From positions 186,001-250,000 of the forward strand of contig CP150551.1 of NCBI GenBank assembly GCA_049487715.1: a DNA stretch of 64,000 nucleotides, in the 5' to 3' direction. The position numbers and the translations under genes were made by a program. This DNA is from Pycnococcus provasolii. Its lineage: Eukaryota; Chlorophyta; Pseudoscourfieldiophyceae; Pseudoscourfieldiales. The notes under the pieces are model-generated. The model worked only from the letters and a program-made list of their open reading frames with translations, did no database searches and was not told where the DNA came from. Below, in pieces: positions 51,301 to 60,323 of the stretch (positions are counted from its first letter, which is position 1; every line of letters starts with the position of its first letter).

Positions 51301-52927
51301 CGCCGTTGCCGTTTTCGCCAAGCGTCGACGCGTAGTGTTGTGACTCGGCAACCATGCTTGACGCGCCCTGCGGGGTTGCGCTTATGTCTGTGGCAGATGC
51401 GGTGCTTCCCACGATTGTTACGTCGAAAGTCTGCTTGAGCCCGGGAAAGAGCTTTCGCAGCCGTACGTACGAGCACTCATCGAGGAGTGTTCCAATCGCC
51501 TCTGACGTGAGGCTTGCGTTCTCGACGACACTTGCCACAACCATCTCGTCGTTTGCGAGTAGGTAAAGGCACCGTAGTGCTGACTCTGCCGCGGCTGCCG
51601 TCGCATTGACGTCATCTGGATCGAGCTCTCGGCCCGCCGCCGCCATGGCGCGCAGCATGCCGGAGCACAACACGGCTGCAGCTTCGTCGTCCGAGATCAG
51701 CTCGGCGCCACGCGATCTCGCAACGCACTCACAGAAGAAGACACCAGCCGCCATCTCGCGCGCGCCAGCACCCTCGGCTAGCAATTCAGCGATGGACGGC
51801 AAAACGTGATCTTTCATGGCTATTGATGCCGTGGATTCCGCAGGCGCGTGCTGGTAGAAGGATCCAAGAGCACGTGCCGCCGCCGCCTTCAGTCCAAGTA
51901 GACCTGACGCCTCGTCATCTTCCTCTTCGTCGTCTGTCTCATATTCACTGCTGTCTTCGTCGTCATCTCTATCAGCCGTGGTGCCGTCGCGAGCTCCCGT
52001 ATCGGTGCGCGCGCTAATTCTCACATCGTCAAGCGTTTGCGCACTGAGTATGTCGACGAGTGCGCTGGAAAGCGTGGGCACCGCTATCGTCGCCTTCTCG
52101 CAGGCGTTTTCCGCACCGCCAGCTAGACTGGCTGCGAGCGCGGCAAGTGCGCAGGTGCGCACCGCAACGAGTATTTTTGGGTGTCTCGCGATATCCATGA
52201 GCTGCCTGGCGTGCACGGCGACCTGCAGTGCAAGCGTTGCATCGGCCGCGGCAAGTCGTCTCAGAGCCTCCGCCACCTGGCTTGACTGGCTCAGCAGCGG
52301 CGTTAGGAGCGCGACGACGCCTCGCTGTGCGCAAGCGACGCGAAACGAGCGAACCTTGGCAAGCTCCGCGCACACGTCCACAGCCCTTGCTTGAGTGTTG
52401 TCGTCGCCTAGGCTGCCCTGAAGTCCTTTGATAACGGTGTCCACGAGCGTCGGTGCGTCTGCGATTGCGCCGAGTGCTTCCAGTCCAGCGCACCGGCACA
52501 GCGTCGCAAGCCTGTCCAGAAGCGGTTGCCCGGGGAAGCTAAGCAGCGCATCCGCGGCCGCTCGACAGAAGCTGATGGTATCTTCGTCATCGCCAGCAAC
52601 GAATCTCGACGCGACATCGACGTTTGTTAGCATGTAGGCGAGTGATCCCATCACCTCCGCGCGGTGCGTCGTCGACTGTTCGTTATGTTCGATTCTGAGC
52701 AGCGTTTCGAACGTGGGCAGGAGTCTCTTTGGGTCGATCGAACCTGGGTGCGAGAGGCAGAGCTCGACAAGTCTGCGCACGTCAGCGGCGAGGTGCGGAG
52801 AGGTGGAGGGCTGCGGTGGCGTGCTGTATGCGTCCGCGGCCGTGGTGTCGCCGTCGTCGTCCGTGCTGTCGTCTAGCGCGCGGGCCACTTCCAGGTTGGT
52901 TGGTTCGCCCGCCGCGGCCATCGTCAT
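48365..52927 (-). CDS. Large armadillo/HEAT-repeat protein
   Basis: 1,520 residues from ATG 52927; the frame reaches 52942 through GTG. Nearly the whole chain is alpha-helical repeat of ARM type, e.g. 'LLDRLATLCRCAGLEALGAI', 'VVALLTPLLSQSSQVAEALRRL', 'VIAALVGLLQNASDRFPCARILSALASLSL', 'ALLACLQKL', with an acidic insert near residues 325-345 ('DEDSSEYETDDEEEDDEASG'). The C-terminus, 'NCAMWLRDVLREND', is compact. ARM solenoids bind peptide partners; nothing identifies a specific member (no IBB domain, U-box or kinase). The frame is unbroken over 4.5 kb. It shares a 382-bp divergent promoter with the sialyltransferase-like gene. Confidence 0.75.
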   Translation of the reverse strand: MTMAAAGEPTNLEVARALDDSTDDDGDTTAADAYSTPPQPSTSPHLAADVRRLVELCLSHPGSIDPKRLLPTFETLLRIEHNEQSTTHRAEVMGSLAYMLTNVDVASRFVAGDDEDTISFCRAAADALLSFPGQPLLDRLATLCRCAGLEALGAIADAPTLVDTVIKGLQGSLGDDNTQARAVDVCAELAKVRSFRVACAQRGVVALLTPLLSQSSQVAEALRRLAAADATLALQVAVHARQLMDIARHPKILVAVRTCALAALAASLAGGAENACEKATIAVPTLSSALVDILSAQTLDDVRISARTDTGARDGTTADRDDDEDSSEYETDDEEEDDEASGLLGLKAAAARALGSFYQHAPAESTASIAMKDHVLPSIAELLAEGAGAREMAAGVFFCECVARSRGAELISDDEAAAVLCSGMLRAMAAAGRELDPDDVNATAAAAESALRCLYLLANDEMVVASVVENASLTSEAIGTLLDECSYVRLRKLFPGLKQTFDVTIVGSTASATDISATPQGASSMVAESQHYASTLGENGNGDPSISDPLTASKDFTGNVVCADDDPRMLCAHLICQIAARLPDGCLARNSNVLSGLGGLLRGSGSTASELGRARSAACVAMWTLAESGPTNRRVMVRFSHKAHNKNESILNCLVDALRGPGAVSTIAAGALGALAQDVAVRSAVGATPGVIAALVGLLQNASDRFPCARILSALASLSLDSAVSARIAATPGALNALLACLQKLEPVDAVPLPSEETCVPSYAAAIIGNLAGHHASQPTVAGMASTLSKSMFAALAALENGGNVANFRPAVLGALRNLALIPAARQEISVLPGSTEALLNLYNEAKTTEDSDADASADALAGLWLNLLSEPCTQQAEVLNTTDGGGAIARCLANGFLQASLDDDSCALRRRYYAMTLAAVVRYAGARHAVAKCDDLRTEIATSLHSDVPAPTRDVVVIASCLEVARRIFADPLCPALPRHHWIESIAGDAASLSHLASLLFASSTGGEDTAHPDEVAAMAAGLLLSVIRILAAEKDNCLLSLAPELRQSLLTGLALVLGSPAAAAPPNPSAAACAASALLELAALPCHPLRLALSELCFDMLYGCAIRADGPAACCSALAIFRLSRDPCVLTEEQLRRLSSRGLVEAAAWALPLTCGGSAKDVRRCFEKEAPWLLECGVFASPTVPWSADASLVMQRAATTPVPKGTEHLSKCGGGVLTSRIVSCLAENRPSKGAAAAANTRVTSAATPLPAAPHCEREMFRADAHAMAAHAAAAFARDSALAAQLCARAEDLFPALCDCDGTADAMRGCLSCLASLSCHDACQHSLSSYIVPYVETCLSHALASDDLDIRCLALGAARNLVFVDNRIWEHEPLRAAVIAALPKDDQSAGSTRAPAPAPAGSSQSAVAVHSADVSNVTAQYAVEIVGNVVATVGDAWLGGLPASEVVPRIGMCLTGVEEVSEAALKTLVNIIRADSSLTKVASASVDFAVLEAKASKGDASDWNCAMWLRDVLRENDEM

Positions 52928-53309
52928 GGCGCGTCTTACCACGAGGGCGAAGGTTCTCCGCGGACGACGACGGCGGGAAGGCGGGAGGGGAGGGAGGGGA
53001 GGCTTTGACTGGGAATCGCGGAGGGAGCACCTGGAGACCTCACCTGGAGGCTGGAGGGAGCGTCGGAAGCGCAGAACAGTGTGTTACTGCCACCCTACAT
53101 ACCACAGCAGCGGAGTCGTAAACTTGACCATCCGTTTGGTCGGTAATCGTAGACGTGTGCTGTTTGCCAGTTGCCACTTTTCCCCCTTCCCCCCTTCCCC
53201 CGCCTCCCTCTCCTCCTCTCTGCCTCCTCTCCTCCTCGGCAACGCCTCTCGGCTCCGATCCCTTGCCCAACACCTTACATACAAGCCTGAGCCTCGCCTC
53301 AACGTCAGC
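52928..53309. promoter_or_regulatory. Bidirectional promoter region, ARM-protein and GT29-like genes
   Basis: 382 bases between divergent start codons. G-rich on the plus strand at 52970-53010, then a long pyrimidine tract (53165-53240) just before the GT29-like start. An open plus frame covers it, but it has no evidence of coding. Confidence 0.5.
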
Positions 53310-54935
53310 ATGGCGGGCGACGCATCTTCGGCAGCCACACCCACGAACAACGCACGAAGCGGTGGTGGCGCAGCGAACGCGCGAGCGTGGAAATTCGCGG
53401 CTTCCATACTGCTGATATCAATCCTTTCCGCCTTGACGTTCGCACAACAATCCGTGATGACGAACGGAGCGTACGATCGCACGATCAAGGCGATCGAAAA
53501 CGCGCTCGCTAGCGTCGCGCCGACCGAAAACGCACTTACCGTTGCAGCTTTCATGGCGTCAGAGGCCGAGGAAGCAACCGAAGAATCCACTGACAGCCAG
53601 GGCGAACAGGAGGTGGACGAGGACTCGGATAAGGTTGTCGAACGGGAGTGGCAGCAGGTGGCTGGCAACGCACCAGCGACTGCCGTTGCAGGCACAACCA
53701 CCTCGAAAGCTCCAGCGAAAGTTTCCTCGCCAGCTCCATCGCCGCCAGCATCCACAGCAAAGCTCACCCTCAAGCCGAGTCAAGCGTTCACCATCGACGA
53801 AGTGTCGTCCGTATGCCTCGGCGCGTCGCGGCCGCTCGTATTCGGGCATAAGTGGCCGGACACGCCGACACCGTCGGGCGCAAAAAAACACGCAGCGAAA
53901 GTTGCCGCAAATCTCAAGCTCATTGCAGGCGGCGGTAGAAGACGGCGACAGCTTCTCGCGAGCGGTTCCAGCAAACCTTTTCAGTCGCGCTGCAACGCAG
54001 AGAAAGGCGTGGGCAGGGGTGCGGCGCTGTCCGATGCGGACGAAATGGCGGCTGCGTGCATCAAGGACCCGACAGCCTGCGCAGACGTGAGGTTGTCAAG
54101 GAGCGCGTTGCGCGGCCTAGCATCCATGTCGTCGCTGCGCAAGCGCGTCGCGTGTCTGACTTCGAACACGGCGAAGACGTGCGCAGAAAACTCGATGAGA
54201 CTTGCGTCTAATCCTGAGACGGGCAAGTTCGTCGGTCCTGAGCGCATGGCGCAGATTAAGCGCATCGCACCGCGCGTCGCGCATCCAGGAATGTTCGAGA
54301 CGTGTGCGCTGATCGGCAACGGCCCAGGTCTACGCGACGAGTCGAAGCCGATGGGCGCCATCATCGACCGCCACGACGCCGTGTTCAAGTCGAACCTTTA
54401 CCTCACCGCGGAGCGGCCAGGCTCGTGGGCGGACCACAAGGGTATTTTGCACGGCGAGAAGTCGACGTTTCGCATGTTCAACAAAAAGCGCGCGGAGGTG
54501 GCGTCGACGTGGACGGGCGACCGCGCGTTCACGCCTGGCAAGAACGAGACGTGGCTCTTCTGGCACTACGGCTCGGGTGCCATCTACGACAAGGCGCTGA
54601 AGCGCAACCCAGGGCGCGTGTTCCTGTTGTCTCCTCAGCTGATATCGGCGCAGGTTGAGGCGTACTTCGCCCTTCGGAGAGAGCTGCTTCGCCTAAAGGT
54701 GTTCAACAGTCTGTACTGTCCGATGAACATGCCGTCGGGATTGCACACGCTTCTTATGGCGATCAAGATGTGCAAGAGAGTGAACCTCTTTGGTTTCTCG
54801 TACAGCATCGACATGCTGCAGAGTCGCTCGGACGGTCCGAGTCCTCGCGTGAGTGCGGGACACGCGTGGGACGCGGACACGTCGATTCTTGCCATGCTCG
54901 CGCTCGCGGGTCACATCAACCTCTGTACCACGTAG
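53310..54935 (+). CDS. GT29 sialyltransferase-like protein
   Basis: 541 residues from ATG 53310. Type II Golgi layout: short head, signal-anchor near residues 31-47 ('FAASILLISILSALTFA'), long Ser/Ala/Glu stem. The catalytic region shows the family motifs: L motif near 330-352 ('CALIGNGPGLRDES', 'AIIDRHDAVFKSNL'), S motif near 473-495 ('PSGLHTLLMAIKMCKRVNLFGFS') and a VS-like 'HAWDADTSIL' near 517. Plants and algae have such proteins, but their donor need not be sialic acid; transfer of Kdo or a related acidic sugar is possible. The longer upstream frame (from 52713) is antisense to the ARM gene and is not used. Confidence 0.83.
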   Translation: MAGDASSAATPTNNARSGGGAANARAWKFAASILLISILSALTFAQQSVMTNGAYDRTIKAIENALASVAPTENALTVAAFMASEAEEATEESTDSQGEQEVDEDSDKVVEREWQQVAGNAPATAVAGTTTSKAPAKVSSPAPSPPASTAKLTLKPSQAFTIDEVSSVCLGASRPLVFGHKWPDTPTPSGAKKHAAKVAANLKLIAGGGRRRRQLLASGSSKPFQSRCNAEKGVGRGAALSDADEMAAACIKDPTACADVRLSRSALRGLASMSSLRKRVACLTSNTAKTCAENSMRLASNPETGKFVGPERMAQIKRIAPRVAHPGMFETCALIGNGPGLRDESKPMGAIIDRHDAVFKSNLYLTAERPGSWADHKGILHGEKSTFRMFNKKRAEVASTWTGDRAFTPGKNETWLFWHYGSGAIYDKALKRNPGRVFLLSPQLISAQVEAYFALRRELLRLKVFNSLYCPMNMPSGLHTLLMAIKMCKRVNLFGFSYSIDMLQSRSDGPSPRVSAGHAWDADTSILAMLALAGHINLCTT

Positions 54936-55020
54936 CCGTCACAACCTCTGTTGTATATGTAGAAGATAACTTTATTATTTATAATTTGTGTGAATGTTAC
55001 TGAATGCGTTTCCTATAATT

Positions 55021-55683
55021 TCACTTGAGGTACGACTCCTCGGTGATGGGTTGGTCGCACATGTCGCGGAAGTCCTCGAAGCTGAGTTTTCCGTCGCCGT
55101 TCGCGTCCGCCATCTGCATAATCACCTGAAGGTCTTCGTCGGCGAGCTCGCCCACTCCAGGTATCGCCTCGAAGACTGTCTTCATCCTCTCGGCGGAGAT
55201 TTCGCCCGTTCCGTCGACGTCGAGCAGTCTGAACGCCTCCGCAACGGGGTCGAAATTGTCGGGTGGGACCGCGCCAGTTGCTGCGCTGTCCTCGTGGCTG
55301 AGTAGCTTCTTCATCTTTTCCTGCGTGAACTCGTTCCCCACGAGCGCCTTAAGGTCCTTGGGCGAGATGTCCGGGAAGAACAGGTTGGCGAAGTACTTGA
55401 AGTCCTTCCTCCTGATGGTATCCCCGCGTGGGCCGTTGAGGAGCATGAATGCGTGCTCGATGTCTCTGTTGGTTAACCCGTAGAACGCCGCGTCGTCTTG
55501 CTGCGCCGGTGGAGCGGCTGTGGGTGCAGCTGTGTCCTGTCCTTCGCCGCTCGTTCCTTCCGCGGCTGAGCCATCTGCAGCCGAGCCACCACCTTCCGGT
55601 GCGTCCGCCGCTGTCTCCGCCGCCGTATCTTCTGAGTCTGTTTCCACACCAGTGGGAGTACTTGTGTCAGCGTCGTCCGCCAT
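55021..55683 (-). CDS. EF-hand calcium-binding protein, calmodulin/centrin-like, acidic head
   Basis: 220 residues from ATG 55683. The first 65 residues are Ala/Asp/Glu/Pro-rich and disordered. The rest is an EF-hand array: 'LTNRDIEHAFMLL' and 'FPDISPKDLKALVGNEFT' belong to two degenerate hands without loops of canonical charge; 'DVDGTGEISAER' and 'DANGDGKLSFED' are canonical calcium loops near residues 155-166 and 191-202. No membrane span or targeting signal. Probably a cytosolic or axonemal calcium sensor; the partner is unknown. Convergent with the GT29-like gene, with 85 bases between stops. Confidence 0.82.
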   Translation of the reverse strand: MADDADTSTPTGVETDSEDTAAETAADAPEGGGSAADGSAAEGTSGEGQDTAAPTAAPPAQQDDAAFYGLTNRDIEHAFMLLNGPRGDTIRRKDFKYFANLFFPDISPKDLKALVGNEFTQEKMKKLLSHEDSAATGAVPPDNFDPVAEAFRLLDVDGTGEISAERMKTVFEAIPGVGELADEDLQVIMQMADANGDGKLSFEDFRDMCDQPITEESYLK

Positions 55684-56352
55684 GGCTTGCGAGCGTGTGC
55701 TCCGCTAGCGTCGTGCGTGTGCCAAGCTGTTAGCCCCGAGGGCGAGGGTGGGACGAATCCCCGGGACGGAGGGGAAGGGGAAGGGGAAGGGGAAGGGGAA
55801 GGGGAGGGGGGACGAACGGCAACTGCACCGCATGCGCCTAAAAAGCATGGTCAAGGGCCTTGTTAGAAGAAGACGCTAATAAAGAGCCCTGCGACAAACA
55901 CCGATGGGCGAACCCGGAATGGTCCGGAAGGGGGGGAGCACGGGAGAGCCTGAGAGGGCGAGGTTTAGGGCAAGGCGGAGCGACGAAGACAAACGCAGAG
56001 CTACCCTATCAGGCGGAGTTCTGCAGAGGTGACCCATTCAAGTCGCAGGTTGCAGGTCGCGCAAGATGCCAAGATGGTCTCGCACTCGCAGGAAGAAAGA
56101 ACGTCTGAAGTCTCGCAGGTTGCAGGTAGAGAGAGAGGAGATACCGGTTCGGCCATGCGAACCCCCACCCTTCCAACGGGCAGCCTGGGGACCCGTCGTT
56201 GGTTGCATGCCATGTTTTCTTAACCCTAGAAAGCTCGCCCTCGTAATAGTTTCTGTCGCCCCCTTCCCTTCTCCCTCCCCCTCCCTCGCCCCATCGGGCA
56301 GCGCCATCCCTCCAACCTCCAACCTCGCCCTCGACAACGCGCTACCACTACT
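55684..56352. other. Intergenic region between EF-hand and gamma-COP genes (divergent)
   Basis: Contains (ggggaa)n at 55770-55812, two copies of 'tcgcaggttgcaggt' (56043 and 56113), a telomere-like 'taaccctaga' at 56221 and a CCT-rich tract (56260-56290) before the COPI start. No gene recognised. Confidence 0.5.
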
Positions 56353-59300
56353 ATGGCGGCGAACGCGCAGGACTCGCACGCGCCTCTGCGTCCAGAGGGA
56401 AAGAAGGACGAAGATAAAGACGAAGAAAGTACGTACAACTTACGCCTGCTCTGTACTCTACTCTTGGTGTGCTTGGGCGGATGTCGTTTGCGCTTTTGGG
56501 GTGGGTTTGTCGTCGTCGGCGGTGGGTGTTGCTATTATGCCTCGGGGGGAGGGGGGGGACTTTGGCGGCGTTGCGTGTTGTGCGCGCTTCTCGGCGACTT
56601 TTGTGCTCTTTGTGAAACGACCTGTTGCTCGGGAACATGCGTGCCACTCAGGGAGGGAGACACGCACGGATAAGAGGGAGGATGGATCTCTTGTTTGAAG
56701 CTCAATAGGACTTCTGATCGGAACTGACGATGACCTGACAACGCACACAAATCACGAATAAATAATAAACTCAGCTGAGTACTCGCCGTTCTACGGGATC
56801 GAAAAAGGACTCGTGCTGCAGGAGTCGCGGTGTTTCCACGATCCGCAGATTGACCCGCGGCGATGTCAGCAGGTCATCACCAAGCTGCTATACTTGCTCT
56901 GCCAAGGTGAGACATTCACAAGGGTAGAGGCGACGGAGGTGTTCTTCGCCGTGACAAAGCTCTTTCAGAACACAGACGTCAACCTAAGGCGGATGGTCTA
57001 CTTGATCATCAAGGAGCTTAGCCCTAGCAGCGAGGAGGTGATCATCGTCACCTCCTCGCTTATGAAGGACATGAACGCCAAGATCGATCTGTACAGGAGC
57101 AACGCCCTTCGCGTGCTCTGCCACATCATCGACGCGACGCTCCTGCAGCAGATCGAGAGGTACATCAAGCAGGCTATCGTCGACAAGAACTCCGCCGTCG
57201 CGTCAGCCGCTCTCGTCTCCGGCTTCCAGCTCTACTGCAACACGCCTGGCGCCGCTGACGTGGTGAAGAGGTGGGGCTCGGAGATCTCTGAGGCTGTGCA
57301 GTCGAAGAACTCGCTCGTGCAGTTCCACGGCCTCGCGCTGCTGCACGCCATTCGCCAGAACGACCGCCTCGCCATCAGCAAGATGGTGACCTCGCTCACG
57401 CGCGGCGGCGCGGTTCGTTCGCCGCTTGCTCAGTGCCTTCTCGTGCGCTACGTTGCGCGCGTCATCTCCGAGTCGACGCCGCAGCCGGGACAGGAGCGGC
57501 CCTTCTACGAGTTTCTCGAGTCATGCCTGCGGCACAAGGCGGAAATGGTCATCTTCGAGGCGGCACGTGCCATCACGGAGATGAACGAGGTGACGACGCG
57601 TGAGCTGACGCCGGCGATCACCGTGCTGCAGCTTTTCCTCTCGTCGAGCAAGCCCGTGCTGCGCTTTGCCGCGGTGCGAACGCTTAACAAGGTGGCGATG
57701 ACGCACCCCATGGCGGTGACCAACTGCAACATCGACATGGAGAGCCTCATCTCGGACAGCAACAGGTCCATCTCAACGCTCGCCATCACGACTCTGCTTA
57801 AGACGGGCAACGAGTCGTCAGTCGAGCGCCTGATGAAGCAGATCAGCACGTTCATGGGCGACATTCAGGATGAGTTCAAGATCGTGGTGGTGGACGCCAT
57901 CAAGGCCATGTGCATCAAGTTCCCGTCGAAGTACCGCGCTCTCATGAACTTCCTCTCCAACATTCTGCGCGAGGAGGGAGGCTTCGAGTACAAGCGCGCG
58001 ATCGTCGAGGCGATCCTGATGATCATCCGCGACATCCCCGACGCGAAGGAGACGGGGCTCGGGCACCTCTGCGAGTTCATCGAAGACTGCGAGTTCACCT
58101 ACCTGTCGACGCAGATCCTCAGCCTGCTTGGCAAGGAGGCGCCGAAGACACAGGACCCATCGAAATATATCCGCTACATCTACAATCGCGTCATCCTCGA
58201 GAATGCGACGGTGCGTGCCGCGGCGGTGAGCGCGCTTGCGAAGATGGGCGCCGCATGCCCCGACCTCAAGCCGCGCATCCTCGTGCTGTTGCGGCGCACG
58301 CTGCACGATACGGACGACGAGGTGCGCGACCGCGCAACGCTGTACTTGAATATGCTCGGCGCACCGGAGGAGCGCAAGGCGCTCGGCGGCGAGGGTGGCC
58401 TCGTCGCAGACGGCTTTCCGTTCGGGCCGGCAAATCTCGAGCAGACGCTGCAGAAATACCTCGCCGGTCCGCTCGACGCTCCATTCGAGCTGTCGTCGGT
58501 GCCCGTCGCACCGGTGAAGAAGGCTGAGGACGAGGTGAAGTCGAGTGGCGCAATGATGGCTGCCGCCATGGGCGGTTCGACCAAGGCACCGAATCCGAAG
58601 GATCTGTACGAGGAAATGCTTAACGCCATCCCCGAGTTCGCTTCGCTTGGTCCTCTGCAAAGCAGCAGCATGCCCGTGGAGTTGACGGAGCGCGACACGG
58701 AGTACGTCATCACCTGCGTGAAGCACATGTACGAGAGCCACGTCGTGTTCCAGTATAACTGCTTGAACACGATCGATGAGCAGATACTGGAAGACGTGAC
58801 AGTGACGATGGACTTATCGGAGGAGCCAGAGCTTGAGGAGAAGATGTCACTTCCGCTCAAGGTGATGCCGACGGGTGCCGGCGAGACACCAGGCACGACG
58901 TTCGTCGTCGTCGAGCGCGTTGACGGTGCGATGCCGGCGGCGAAGGTTGGGTGCATGCTGAAGTTCACCACGAAGGAGGTGGACCCATCAACAGGCGAGG
59001 CAGAGGAGGAGGGCTACGCGGACGAGTATCAGCTCGAGGACGTGGATCTGGAGTACACCGATTACGTGTCCAAGCTGAGCGTAGGAAACTTCCGCAAGGC
59101 TTGGGAGGAGATGGGCGAGGAGACGGAGCTCGCCGACGAGTACGGCATTGGCCAGAGGGAGGGGTTGCAGGAGGCTGTGGAGGTGCTCATCGCCACGCTT
59201 GGCATGTCGCCGTGCGAGGGTACCGACGCGGTGCCGCCGAATGCGCGCAGCCACATGGCGCTGTTGAGCGGCAAGCTCGTCGGCGACGTGTCGCTTCTCG

Positions 59301-59413
59301 TTCGCCTGAGCCTCGGCATCGACGCGTCGAGCAACGTCGCAATGAAGCTCGTTGCGCGCGCCGACAGCGCGGCAGGAAGCGAGTTCGTGCATGGTATCAT
59401 CGCGAACGCCTAA
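56353..59413 (+). CDS. SEC21: Coatomer (COPI) subunit gamma
   Basis: Core COPI subunit of the F-subcomplex, acting with ARF1-GTP on Golgi membranes for retrograde transport. Exon 1 (56353-56428, 'MAANAQDSHAPL') joins exon 2 (56775-59413) across a 346-nt intron. Exon 2 opens with the family hallmark 'EYSPFYGIEKGLVLQESR', then 'RRCQQVITKLLYLLCQGE' and 'KELSPSSEEVIIVTSSLMKD', and continues as HEAT-like trunk to about residue 550. A hinge with 'KNPKDLYEEML'-type sequence follows and then the appendage domain (platform with 'LTERDTEYVITCVKHMYESH', 'LLSGKLVGDVSLLVRLSLGI'). Length, about 890 residues, is normal. Codon use is strongly GC3-rich, as expected for a highly expressed gene. Confidence 0.95.
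56429..56774 (+). other. GT-AG intron of the gamma-COP gene (346 nt)
   Basis: Donor 'gaagaaa|gtacgt', acceptor 'aaactcag|ctgag'. Splicing keeps the frame: the split codon a+ct gives Thr, followed by EYSPFYG. G-rich inside (56500-56570); in-frame stops occur, so it must be removed. Confidence 0.85.
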
Positions 59414-59523
59414 GGCTGCCAAAAAATGGGGTGACACTTTTTAAAATACAGTAAAGCTTTTCTTTGGGCAAAAGAACCGGATATGCGAGCACGCGCGCGC
59501 GCGCGCACTCACACACGTATCTT

Positions 59524-59874
59524 TTAAGCCACTTTCGCGAGCCGCCCTCCGTCGGTACGTCGCCACTTCTGCAGTTTTTGAAGGTTGTCATGCTGCTGCT
59601 GCTGTTGTGAGGGGTGTCGACGCGCCGTGCTGCGTCGTTTCACGGCGAGAGCAATGAGCGTCACGATCCCCAAGACGATACAAATCGTCGGATTATGCAC
59701 GTGGGGTTTGTGCATAAGCTTCGTCGTTTGATTGTTGTCCATGGCATGAAGACACCATCCCGAGACATCATCTGGTGTAGATTTCAAGGAGTTTTTACGA
59801 CGCACCGATGTCGACGTCGCTTTCTGAATGACCCACCCAGATGAAGTAGGTCGGTGCGTTTGCGTGCACGGCAT
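59524..59874 (-). CDS. Possible small single-span protein, unknown
   Basis: 116 residues from ATG 59874 (the longer frame to 60054 begins with TTG). Hydrophobic segment 'ICIVLGIVTLIALAV' near residues 69-83, followed by a basic tail with a Gln run. No family recognised; composition is plausible but it may be chance. The region beside it holds GCCA repeats (59890-59915) and CG repeats (59491-59506). Confidence 0.3.
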   Translation of the reverse strand: MPCTQTHRPTSSGWVIQKATSTSVRRKNSLKSTPDDVSGWCLHAMDNNQTTKLMHKPHVHNPTICIVLGIVTLIALAVKRRSTARRHPSQQQQQHDNLQKLQKWRRTDGGRLAKVA

Positions 59875-60112
59875 AAAGATAAGAAGTGTGCTGCCAGCCA
59901 GCCAGCCAGCCAGCCTGTGTGAAGACGAGTGAGGCACGAAAAGCGTGAATGGGGCGAAGCAGGGCGCAAAGCAGGCCTTGGGTGGAGGGGGGGGGGGAGG
60001 GGGGGCTGGGCAGACGGAAGGCCCAGGGACAGGGGGATCCCCTCTTGGTCTCAACGCGGGTGGTCATTTGATCGTTCGTCCGGGCCATGCTTCAAGAAGC
60101 TGTGGCGTGTCG

Positions 60113-60290
60113 TGTTGGGGCATGAACGACTACGGCCAAGCACCTACCGACGGCGTCGCGGGTGATTTCGTCGCGATTGCCGCAGGCGACAATCACTCGA
60201 TGGCGCTGCGACGCGACGGTAGTATTCAGTGCTGGGGCTTCAACGGCAACGGCCAAGCGCCTCCTGGCGGCGTGGTGGGCAAATTTTCAG
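60113..60290 (+). pseudogene. RCC1-like repeat fragment
   Basis: One and a half repeats of the beta-propeller type: 'CWGMNDYGQAPTDGVAG', 'FVAIAAGDNHSMALRRDGSI', then 'CWGFNGNGQAPPGGVVGKF', after which similarity ends. The upstream part of the same frame is Gly-rich simple sequence (G run at 59981-60006). RCC1 propellers need about seven repeats, so this is a remnant or a misplaced fragment, squeezed between the small ORF and the UTP6 3' end. Confidence 0.7.
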
Positions 60291-60323
60291 TTGAGTTCAG
60301 TTCAGTAATTGAAAGTGGTTGAG

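Noticed and set aside
52713-53309. Upstream extension of the GT29-like frame
   Set aside because: It overlaps the ARM-protein start antisense and begins without ATG. The Golgi anchor follows ATG 53310, so that start was chosen.
55770-55812. G-quadruplex regulatory element at (ggggaa)n
   Set aside because: The repeat is real, but nothing in the sequence ties it to regulation; noted as simple repeat only.
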